From positions 12,789,001-12,853,000 of the forward strand of contig CATIUR010000006.1 in assembly GCA_949592205.1 (NCBI GenBank): 64,000 nucleotides of DNA, written 5' to 3'. Source of the stretch: Helichrysum umbraculigerum (Eukaryota > Streptophyta > Magnoliopsida > Asterales > Asteraceae). The position numbers and the translations under genes are program-made. The first letter of the stretch is position 1. Each line of letters begins with the position of its first letter. The notes beneath the pieces are model-generated. The model searched no databases and was not told the DNA's origin. It saw nothing but the letters and a program-made list of their open reading frames with translations. Positions 10,133-21,289 of the stretch are shown here, piece by piece.

Positions 10133-13100
10133 ATGGAAGAAGATCACCATAGACAAAAGCGAAAAACCAGATCAACAGAAGCAGAGAAACGAGCCGAAGC
10201 ACTTCGCAAACTCAAAACTATAAGAGAAGGCAGTGGCACTGGTGACAATGGCGCTCAATGCTACCAGATCAAAATCGATGAGCCGATTTACGATACGGTC
10301 GATGAGGACGACTACGAAAGTCTCGTGGCGAAACGGCAAGAAGATTTCAGAAACTTTATCGTTGATGATGATGAATTAGGGTATGCAGATGAAGGCAAAG
10401 AAGTCGATTGGACTCAATCCGGTGTTGTTCCATCTTCGGATGGTGAATTGGAGAGGAAGAATAAGAAGACGGTTAAAAAGATGAAAACGGATAATAAGAA
10501 ACTTTCTCTCGAAGCTGTAGCTGCTTCAATGGGTAAGCAAACGATATCTAATTTGTTTACTTCTGCTGTTTTTAACAAGAATAAGCCTGCTGCTGTGTCT
10601 TCGGATAGTATTATTGATGATGTACTTGCTGAATTCGCGCCCGATGAGAATGATAAAGAGAATAGGAGACGAGGTAATAAAACGTTTCCGCAAAGTGGTG
10701 TGGTTCTAGTGCCGAGTAGTTTGGTTAGTCCAGTTAAGATTGAGAATGTGCCTACTATTTTGGGGGTTGGTAGTAATTTATTGTCAAATTGTTCGCAGCT
10801 AAATGGTTTGCAGTTGAATGGATCACATAAACGTGATGTGTTTGAAGAAGAGAAGGGATTGTTGGAGATGCTTGAAAATGGGAATGATTTCAGCAAAGTG
10901 GACGAGCCAATGGTGGTGGTGCCGAGTGAGATGAAGGTGTTGAAGGATAAGAGTGAAGTTAAAGTTGAGCCAGTAATGGTGAAGGAGGGTGTTGTCAGCA
11001 CTTTAAATGCCAAAATTAAAGAGGGAAAGGATCCTACTTTTAGTGCAACTGCGGGATTGCAGACGGTTATAGGTGCTAGAGTGAATGCTGATTTTGGCGC
11101 TGGGCTTAGTTCTGATGGGAAACATCCATTTGTGGATTCTGATGGATCTCTGCCTTTTTACATGGTTGATGCTTATGAGGAGTATTCTGGTTCTAATGCT
11201 GGGAATATTTATCTTTTTGGGAAGGTATTTTGGCTATTTAACTTTATGTCAGTACTTAGGTAAGTTAATACGGGCAATATTGTCTGATAGAACTCCCTAA
11301 ATCTATTATTATAGCTGCAACTAGCTTGAGCACTTATACCTTCAGTTTGATGTATTTAAGTACTTCTCAATTTACTTCGAAGCTTTTAGATCTTTAAAGT
11401 CATGTCGTGTCTCATTCTGCTTGTTTCATTACTATTCGGTCGATGGTGAACACTAGGTAAAACTTATCCCATTCCATTGTTTTTATCTAGAATAATAGTC
11501 TGTTAACAAGGAGATGTTATTGCCTTCAAGTTTCATTTGTCATGCTTTTTAAATGTTTGACAACATGATGACAACCAGAACTTTGGTGTGGGTATGCTTA
11601 GATTGCATCGATGAAATTGTTAATAAAGTCGCATGATAATTAGACACCTGGCACTAGTTGTATTATGACCAAAGGGCCATTGGCCTAGCGGTGTCGAGGT
11701 AACCTTCCAACCAGGAGGTTGGAGGTTCAATTCCTGGGGATGGGACAAGGGTATATATTTGTGGATTAGCGTAAATATGTGTGGATTAGTGTATATATTT
11801 GTGGTGTTCGTGTGAGTGAGTGCCTTTTTAAAAGAAACTAGTTGTATTATGCATTGCTAGGTGAGGTTTTGGGAAGAGGTTATAGTTGGACAAAAATCAC
11901 CATTGTCAATGAGTACGAGTAAATATCTGTATATACTAATGGATTTAGATATTCGTTAAGACCTGACTTTTATACTTCTAATGAAAATTAACGGAATCGT
12001 AAATAACGATAGTCTACAAATCCTTCAGATTGCAACAGTTGACAGTACAGGATCACAAGCATTAACAAAGAGTAAATTTTTATGCTGCAAATATGCATCT
12101 TCCATGATATGGTTTGAAGGAAAACAAGTACCAGTTGTGAAAATCAATACTACGTCTGGAAGATTCCTTACACTGCATACAAACCTGAAGTATTGAATAT
12201 TCACAAAGTATTGCAATTATTTTCCTTTTCCGCTCCTCCACCGTTCTTGCACATTGGTTAGATTAAGAATCATTATTAGTCTAGCACAGTGTTTCTAAAG
12301 CAACATTGGTTCAGATTAAGCTATATTGAACTCATTACATTTTTGGCGATCAATGGTAGTCATTTGGTTAGGATTCATGTTTTATTACAACTTCTATTCA
12401 TAAATCTAAAGCTAGTGATCTAGTCAGGTCTATTTGCTAAGTATAAGGATGTACCTACTTCCCTTGATAACCATTAGCTTACCTGACAATGACATCTTCT
12501 AGTCCATAACTCTTATGTCATTTTTTGTTTTGGGTGGGTGAAAACAACATTTAATAATAGATGCATGAGCATCCTAGAAACTTATATAAGATTCACCTCA
12601 TTTGGTTAAAACATGCTTGCAATACCTCTCTATGTTTGCTTGCTCCAATTCATTGTAACGGTCTACCTATTACTATACATGTTTATCATGATGCAGTTAA
12701 CTTGGCACTTAAAGAAGTAACCACTAAAGATTGATAGGCAACAAATCGAGTTGTACTCATGTCTTGTGGATGTTTGATTGGCATTTAAGACTATTATGAT
12801 GTTTGATGTTTATTTTCACAATTTATCTTGTTTTTTGCACTAGTGTTATGTATGCAACATGGGTAGTTTCACCAGTACAACGAATGATCTTTGATCTTTG
12901 AAATTTGTCATTTAAATGAAGGTTAAAGTAGGAAGTATGTATCACAGTTGTTGCGTGGTCGTGAAGAACATGCAGAGATGCATATATGCTATCCCCAGTG
13001 GTGCTGTATTTGAAGGCTCTGCCATTGAGAAGCTTGAGCAGTCAAAAGTGTCACCGACAGATTTTCACGCCAAGCTTCATGTAATAGACTTTTCAACTTG

Positions 13101-16100
13101 CCTCCTATTTATTTCTTTTAAGTTACATCATCGTTATCATATTACCTGTATATTTAGTTATTGTCCAGTTGTTATTGATGATTTGTTGGTTTCTTTTGCT
13201 TTTAATTTTTTCGATTGATACTTACAGTCATTTATTGTTTATTTTATCAGGAGATGGCATCTGGATTGAAGACTAACATAACAAAACAATTGCTTGAACG
13301 AAATGTTTCAAACTTTAGCATGAAACCAGTCAAGGTATGTTTTGTCAAATACGATTAACAATAAAATATAAAATAAAAAAAGCCATGTTAACATGCTTTT
13401 GTCTCGAGCTCTGTTAATCAATTGCTTTTAAGACGATGAGATATGTGATCTTTTATCTACTTTCAGAGGAGCTATGCATTTGAGAGATCCGACATAGAGC
13501 GCGGAGAAAATTATGTACTTAAAATCAGTTATCCATTTAAGGTTTGTACATTTCATGAACAAGATTAACGAGGTTATACGACTATTGATTCTTCTTCCTT
13601 TCTTTATAAAGTAATAATGGACTTCCCAAATTAGGTACTTAGTATTTGCTGACATTGTGTATGTTGAAACTGCAGGACCCGCCACTTCCTTCAGATCTAA
13701 AGGGAGAGGCCTTTTGCGCTCTGCTCGGTACACACAACGGGTATAATAATTTTGAATACTTAAATACATCCACACTTAAACCAATTGAAGATTTGTCACG
13801 TGCCTGGATTATGTGGAAGGGTTCTAAAATATTGCCACTTGCCAATGCTATTTTTTGCTTGCATGCACACCTATTATGTTTATTGTTCCTGTTGATTCCA
13901 GTATGTAGTTGGATATTGGCTATTTTGATACACTTAACTCTTTGTTATGAGTTGCAGGCAATATCAATTTATACATACATAAGTTTTGTATCTCTCTTAG
14001 AGCCTGATAATTAAGAATTTGCTTTGTATGCAGTGCGTTGGAGCTTTTCCTTGTCAAAAGAAAGATAAAGGGACCCTCATGGCTATCAATTTTCAAGTTT
14101 TCTAGCAGTTCCCTTGCTCAGCGAGTGAGACCTCTAAGTTTTAATTGTGCCATTTACTTATTATGGGTTTGATTTCTTATAACATGCTCAAATTATGTCT
14201 TCATATTGATTACACCTTGAATAGGTAAGTTGGTGCAAGTTTGAGGTTATTGTGGATTGCTCAAAGGACATTAAAGTTGCAACCAACCCAGTGAATACTG
14301 GAGAGATTCCTCCTGTGATTGTCACTGCAATCAATCTGAAAACTATAATAAACCAAAAACAGAATACAAGCGAAATTGTTTCTGCATCCATCGTCTGCTG
14401 TCATAAGGTCAAGGTACGTCACATCTTCTTGACATTTGTTGGTGGTAACACTAGTGATGACGTTAAATATAGGCACTTTACTTGAATAAGTCTTTATCAT
14501 CATGTGATATATATACTATAGCACTTATTGGAACCTGTCTTGTTTTTCACTTAAGTGTATGCATCATGTGTAAACCGGCTTCCAATTGATGACCAAACTT
14601 TTCAGATTGACACCCCCATGTTAGCCTCAGAATGGACAAGACCGGATATACTCCGCCAGTTTTCTGTTGTGCGTAATCTTGATGGCGTGTTTCCAATGGG
14701 ATTTAGCAAAGAGTCAGCAGCTCGAAATTCAAAGGCTGGGTCGAACATCATTATGGAGAACAGGTAAGTTATGGTTTCAATTTGTCCTATTGCTGAAATC
14801 CATCTCACTGGCATTTGCTCACATTTTGTCTGTTACACATGTTTGCAGTGAAAGAGCTTTATTAAACCGGTTGATAATTGAATTACACAAATTGGATAGT
14901 GACATTCTTGTTGGCCACAACATATCTGGATTTGACTTGGATGTTCTTCTCAACAGAGTGAAGGTTGAAATATTAACACAAAGCTACAACATATCTGGAT
15001 ATGACTTGGATTATGACATTATTGTTGGCCACAACATAACTCATTAAAGTTATTAAAAACTTCATCTAAGGAATATCTTGATAACATGGTATTGCAGATC
15101 TGTAAAGTTCCCAACAGCACGTGGTCTAAAATAGGAAGGCTTAAGCGCTCTGAGATGCCTCGACTTAATAAAGGAACCAACGTTTATGGATCTGGAGCAA
15201 GTCCAGGAATTATGTCCTGCATTGCTGGCCGCCTTTTATGTGATACCTTTTTGTGCTCTCGGGACCTATTGAAGGAGGTATGAATAAACTTTAAGAACAT
15301 TGTAAGACAATGATTTAGTATTTGTGAATTATTCAAAAATATGAACCTTTTGTTGCAGGTTAATTATTCTTTGACCGAACTTGCAAAGACTCGGTTGAGT
15401 AAGAAACGTAAGGAGATTGCTCCACATGATATTCCTCTGATGTTCCAAAGTTGTCAAACCCTGATGGAGCTTGTATGTTTAACTTTGTTAAATATAGTTA
15501 ATTTCAATTTTTATAAGTTTCATGATAAATGTTCCCATATTATTATTCTGATTGTATTATGGACGATCAGTATAAGTGTGGATTTGCAGATCGAAATCGG
15601 GGAGATGGATGCGTGGCTGTCGATGGAACTAATGTTCCATTTGAGTGTACTACCTCTCACACGTCAACTGACTAATATTAGTGGTAATCTCTGGGGAAAA
15701 ACTCTTCAGGTAAACTTGTGAAAAGCATCTGTTGATGTATACTCTCACAAAACTTGTTAATGGACATAATAAAATACTCTTGCTTAATATATGCATGATT
15801 CCAGGGGGCTAGAGCTCAAAGAGTTGAATATCTCTTGTTGCATGCATTCCATGCTAAGAAATTTATGGTACCAGACAAGTTCTATTCGCCAAAAGATAGC
15901 AAACGTAAATCTGATGGCCCTGAGGACAAAGTAATCTATGATATGGGTGTTAATGATGAGATAGATAACGAGCCTGTAAAATCCAAAAAATCACCCTCAT
16001 ATGCAGGTGGATTGGTGTTGGAACCCAAAAAAGGATTATATGATAAATATATTTTACTTTTGGATTTCAATAGCCTTTACCCTTCCATCATCCAGGTTTG

Positions 16101-19100
16101 TCGTATCTTCATCATACCAACACGTGGCTCTCCATATGTCCGTTGACAAAAGCTTATATGTTTGTGTTTACTTGGTTTTTATCAGGAGTATAATATCTGC
16201 TTTACAACAGTAGATAGATCTCAAGACGGTTTAGTTCCCTGCTTACCTTCTTCACAAACAACCGGAGTTCTACCTGAGGTAAGAACCATAAGACATGCAA
16301 AAACATTGTGTCACAAATATTTGAATAGAAGTATTTCATATGCTCGTACTTTCTTTAGTTATTGAGAAATTTGGTTGAGAGAAGGAAAATGGTAAAGGGA
16401 TGGTTGAAGGCTGCAACAGGTCTCAAGTACCAACAGTTTGATATACAACAGCAAGCACTGAAGCTAACAGCTAATAGGTTTGTATATGCTTTCATGTTTT
16501 CACCTTGATTAAAACTTTTTTTGCTTAATAGCTTCTTCTTTCTTCTTTTGCGGGCAGTATGTATGGATGCCTGGGTTTTTCTAATTCCAGATTTTATGCA
16601 AAACCACTTGCTGAGCTTATTACACTACAAGTAAGAATGTTATGATGATTGAATTTTCTAATAATAATTATGAAACGATCATGGGATTTCATAATGACTT
16701 GATTTATTTACAGGGGAGAGAGATCTTACAAAGAACTGTTGATCTTGTTCAGAACAATTTAAATTTGGAGGTGATTTTTCTATGAAACATAGTTAATTTC
16801 ATTTCTCTTAAATATAATTATTTCTTTAAGTTATGATGTTTTTGTTTCCAGGTGATTTATGGTTACACTGATTCAATAATGATATATAGCGGACTTGATG
16901 ATATTAACAAAGCGAAATCGATTGCAGGAAATGTCATTAGAGAGGTATGGTTTCAACTGCAAACTAGTATTAGGTGAGTGTCTGCTATTGTATCTTTGTG
17001 AACTGACTCCTAACTCTATTGCATGTAAGGTCAACAAGAGATACAAGAAGTTAGAAATTAATCTTGATGGTCTATACAAGAGAATGCTGCTACTCAAAAA
17101 GAAGAAATATGCAGCTGTGAAAGAGCAAACAAGAGATGGGGGGGTGTACAAGGTACTTGATTATATGCATCTTTCGAGATATTCTATGATCATTTGTTTA
17201 TCGTCTGGTGTGTAGTTCCTAAATGTTTTGGGTGTTTAGGTTATAGAGCGGAAGGGTCTTGATATGGTTCGACGTGATTGGAGTTTGCTATCAAAGGAGA
17301 CAGGAGATTTCTGCCTAGAACAAATATTATCTGAGCTGTATGTGTATTTGTTCGTGTTTTTCTTCACTAAAAACATCATCACATTCTGAAACTTACCACA
17401 TATGAACTCTTACGCAGGTCATGCGAGGAAGTTGTTGAATCAATACACAACAAAATCAGAAAGGTATATTCATAAATTTAAGCAATGACGATCACTTTAG
17501 AAGGTGCTGGCTTTCACTTTTGAATTTATGATAGTATTTTGATATTTAGATAGGATCTATTCATAGCTGTAATACTATATTTATAAACTTAGTTGATTTA
17601 TAAGCAAACACTACTAATCTTATAAGTAGGTACAAGAGGATATGAGGAACGGAGAAATAGCTTTGGAGAAATATATCATTACAAAAACGTTAGCGAAACC
17701 ACCTGAAGCCTACCCTGATGCTAGAAGTCAACCTCATGTTGAAGTAAGTAATTTGTTTGTTATGTCCAGCCTGGCCATGGGTTTACAAGTATTTATCCAT
17801 TTGCCATACTCGTATAGGTAGCACTCAGGCTGCGGAAACTAGGATACACTAGTGGTTGCTCTGCTGGTGACACAGTTCCTTATATAATATGCTGTGAGCA
17901 GGTTAGTGATGAAGGTTTTAGTTCAGTTACTTTATCTTCTATTTTTTCCGGCGCATTCTGAATTCGTCATTTTTATTTCTGGCATTTTATATGTATTGTC
18001 AGGGGAATGGTTCGAGTTCATCAGCAGGGATTGCTCAGCGTGCAAGACATCCTGATGAACTGACAAAGGATAATGAGAACTTGATGATTGACATTGACTA
18101 TTATCTGGCACAGCAGGTACCAGTTACTTTATATTTTTTGTTTTCATTATGTAGGTCTTGCTCTATTACCTCTCTTGAAAGCTTTTCCGGATCCATTCAA
18201 GATTCATCCACTAGTAGCACGTTTATGTGCATCAATCGAGGGTACAAGTCCAGCTGTTTTGGCTGATTGTTTAGGGCTTGATCCTTCCAAGGTACAGAGC
18301 TGCTTTCTTAAGGGTTTAACATTCATTAACAATCCAAATATCCTGTCAAAAGTAGTGCATTATTGACTAATAAATTGGGTGTTATATATATGTTTCATAT
18401 TTAGTTCCAAAGCAAATCAGGTGAAGTTGCAAAGAATGATCATTCTGGCTCAGTTCTCTGTTTGGCAGATGATGAAGAGAGGTAGTCATTAATATTTTCC
18501 TCACAATTATGCACCGTTGTTGCTTTGTTATTCATTGATGACATCTTAATTGTGCTTTTAGATTTTCTCTCAAATCAACTTTGCATTCCTTCGAAGTTTT
18601 CCAGAACTGGATATATGTGTTTTAAACCCCGAATACTATAGATGCATGACTATTGTAATGTGGATTGCAGATACCGGGGTTGTGAGCCATTAAGTTTGTC
18701 ATGTCCTGGCTGCTCTGGTACTTTTGACTGTCCATCTGTCCTCAGTTACATACGTACAATAACCCTCGAAAAGTCAGCAGACTTCCAAGATCCATCATCT
18801 AACAGCGGCTTCCGGCACAAATTGTGTTGTCCTAAATGTCAAGTCGAAGTACCTCCAGTTTCAATAGCCAACCAGGTAATTTCTTCAAATGAAAATGATT
18901 TCAAATCACTAGGTAGTAAATTAGCAAATATCATGTGGTATCACTTGGCATTTACGTACAATGTATTAAATGTTTGATATCAGGTTAAAAGACGAGCTGA
19001 AATGTTCATATCAACATACTACAGGGGATTAATGACGGTAGGCAAGCATCTCACTTGGCATCCCATGAGTAATATACAAGAATACAGTTTTTCAGTTTGC

Positions 19101-19834
19101 TTACATGTAAAAATTACAGTGTGATGATGAAACCTGCAACTACTCGACAAGAAGTTTGAACTTGCGTGTCATTGGAGACTCTGAAAGAGGAACCGTATGT
19201 CCAAATTATCCCTGTTGTAATGGCCGCCTTGTGAGACAGGTTTATATCTTTCTTCAACTCTCACAGGTACACTTCATTTTTGTCTTTTTATTTGCATTTA
19301 AATGAAAGTTAATTTTTTTTACCTGACTAGTATTCCGAGGCAGATGTGTACAAGCAACTCTCTTACTTCTGCCATCTTTTGGATGTTGATCGGTGCATGG
19401 ACAAGGTTATCATTGACAAGGTTATCATTGACAAGGTTATCACTTTCTGACTCCTCTGATCCAAGATAGTCAATAGTTGATTTTTTAAGGTCTAACCCTA
19501 TATAAACTTGGAAGGTGATTTAGATTATATCCCAGTAAACCTTGTATTTATACTAGTCTTAATTTATAACAAGCAGTGCCAGAATAGTATGTTAGTCAGT
19601 GTTTAATATTACAAAACCCAACTCAAATTCGGATTTGAAAAGTTCAGCAGCTTTTGAATTATACATGCGTTTATTTAGTCATTAGTGCAATTACGAGCTT
19701 TAGTTACGAAAGAGGTTGTTAGGATAACACCTTTGGTTGAATTAGCCCCATTGACAGCACAGAAGGCCAGGGATCGGTGCAATTACGGTTGGGTGAAACT
19801 CAATGACCTATTTGCCACAATCCAGTTACTTTGA
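10133..19834 (+). CDS. POLA1: DNA polymerase alpha catalytic subunit (31 exons)
   Basis: Exons by splice sites and phase: 10133-11224, 12922-13080, 13251-13334, 13467-13541, 13676-13740, 14034-14124, 14225-14413, 14606-14763, 14849-14963, 15098-15277, 15359-15472, 15590-15709, 15805-16095, 16186-16278, 16359-16477, 16558-16630, 16714-16770, 16852-16944, 17030-17152, 17240-17337, 17418-17463, 17630-17743, 17818-17901, 18003-18116, 18202-18291, 18405-18481, 18671-18875, 18984-19037, 19120-19239, 19331-19405, 19679-19834. They join in frame to ~1507 aa, close to plant Pol alpha (Arabidopsis ICU2, ~1.52 kb codons). Order: charged N-terminus, inactivated exonuclease-like domain (LVGHNISGFDLDVLL), motif A DFNSLYPSII (901-910), motif B around K977 (KLTANSMYG), motif C, then C-terminal cysteine clusters (CPGC, CCPKC, CDDETC) that bind the B subunit. 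This is the nuclear primer-extending polymerase of the primase complex. Motif C reads YGYTDS (Tyr1030) where family B has YGDTDS, so activity is in doubt. Confidence 0.92.
11668..11836 (+). mobile_element. tRNA-derived SINE in polymerase alpha intron 1
   Basis: The 169-bp body contains a pol III A box (TGGCCTAGCGG, 11681-11691) and B box (GGTTCAATTCC, 11724-11734) at tRNA-like spacing and ends in a T/A-rich tail. An exact 15-bp direct repeat, actagttgtattatg, flanks it at 11653-11667 and 11837-11851. Internal pol III promoter plus a long target duplication defines a SINE. It does not fold into a working tRNA. Confidence 0.85.
14973..15045 (+). repeat. Partial duplication of exon 9 inside intron 9
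   Basis: Intron sequence just after exon 9 repeats exon motifs: acaacatatctggat.tgacttggat, then gacatt.ttgttggccacaacata, in rearranged order. It looks like a local duplication of the segment encoding DILVGHNISGFDLD. It is outside the inferred coding sequence. Confidence 0.6.
19400..19444 (+). repeat. 15-bp tandem repeat spanning the exon 30 donor
   Basis: Three copies of gacaaggttatcatt (the last ending act) carry three equivalent AAG|gttatc donors at 19405, 19420 and 19435. All are in the same phase, so each would only add VIID repeats before the last exon. I chose the first by convention. Confidence 0.6.
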
Positions 19835-20219
19835 TAACTGGATATACCCTCAAGTTTCATTTGAAGAAATAGCAATTGGCTTGCAAATAATGGTCAAGAA
19901 CTCAAGAAGAGGTCCTGCATGATGAGTAAGAAACAATTTGCTACGCCTGATTTCTTCCTTCATAACTTGCCTTTAAGAATGTTAATTTGATCGCTCACTC
20001 TTTTGTAAAGTATAAATGAAATAACGGAAAGTAATTATACCGAATGTTTTGTAGCGTTAGTGCTGCATGACCGTATTATCTTATGGAGTAGTGTACTTAA
20101 TAATCAATTGACATACTGCTACTCAAAATTATTTTATAATGATAATTATAAGGGTATATATGTAACTTTGTTATAAAATCATGAGACTTTATTTATTTAT
20201 ATTCTCATGAGATTTATAA

Positions 20220-20909
20220 GAGCACCGGGTGTGGGCATTGTTTTTTCGCCGTTCAAAGCCCAGAACGCCGTCGGAAGGCGTTCAGCCGCCCAGGGACAGC
20301 GTTCCCGACAACGTTCTCGGCGGCGTTTTGCTCTCACTGTCCAATTTCACACGCCGAACCAAGCAACATTTTACCTATTTTTTGTTTTTCTTTTTTTGTG
20401 GTGTTTGTATTGGATAGAAAAGGAATTTAATGTTTTTTTTTTTTTTTGCTTATGAAATTTGATACTTGAAGAAGAAATGGAGAAGAAGGTGATGAGGGTG
20501 AGATGGCCGGGAAAGAGAAAAGTTAGGGGTTTTTTTTGTTATAAATAAATGGGCTTTAGGTATGATATTGTGGGTTGGGTTTTTTTGGTTTCTTGGTATT
20601 GTATTGGGTTTATAGATTAGTTATTGGTATGTTTTTATTTTTAATGTGCTTATAAAATATTAACCTAATATATATTTTTATTTGATATTAGTATTTTGTT
20701 TTAATAAACGTCATGTTTTATTTAATTTATTTTGTTATTTGTTTTAATTTATTCAATTATTTGTTTTAAAAAACAAAAAAAAAAAAAAAAAAAAAAAAAC
20801 TTCAGTTGACTGTCCAGAACACTATCACCGCACCACAGAATCCTGACTTAAAATATTTTCGAGAACACTGTCCCACACTGTTTTCACAGTGTTACCACAT
20901 CCAGTGCTC
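20220..20909. mobile_element. Non-autonomous PIF/Harbinger-like element
   Basis: The element begins GAGCACCGGGTGTGG and ends CCACATCCAGTGCTC, so the 15-bp ends are near-perfect inverted repeats. It is flanked by TAA at 20217-20219 and 20910-20912. The 690-bp interior is AT-rich with a GC-rich left end (repeated aacgccg/gcgttc) and encodes no transposase. The element at 31427-32343 has the same ends. Confidence 0.75.
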
Positions 20910-20992
20910 TAAAAGAGTTACGTGCCTTTTAAATTTAATATTTTATTTCTACCATTAATAACATCCAAACTTAATAGAAATGGATGATTAGA

Positions 20993-21072
20993 GGTTTGAA
21001 TAACTAAATGTGTCGTTGCTGCTAATGCAAAAGGTTTGAATAACTAAATGTGTCGTTGCTGCTAATGTAAAA
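20993..21072. repeat. 40-bp tandem duplication
   Basis: Two adjacent copies of a 40-bp unit starting ggtttgaataactaaatgtg (20993 and 21033), differing at about one base. No function evident. Confidence 0.7.
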
Positions 21073-21289
21073 CTACTGAAACAACATAAAGTAAATACAT
21101 AAATCTAAACAGTTACAAAGTAGCTAGTACACATTCAATCCACATATATATCAACGAACATACTCAGTTCATGTGGATGGTTTTTATTTTTTATTGGAAG
21201 ATTCACACGCGAACGCTATTACCATAATTCAAACACAGATTCTAAGATATCTCGAGAGGATCTTTACCATATGGATAAGTCCTACAAGA

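Noticed and set aside
10414..11013. 199-codon ORF antisense to polymerase exon 1
   Set aside because: It is a shadow of the real coding frame on the other strand.
11671..11745. tRNA-like sequence
   Set aside because: A and B boxes are present but the arms do not form a tRNA cloverleaf; the 15-bp flanking repeats show it is a SINE.
13646..14014. ORF continuing past exon 5 of the polymerase
   Set aside because: It is exon 5 read on into its intron; the conserved continuation (ALELFLVKRK) is in the exon at 14034.
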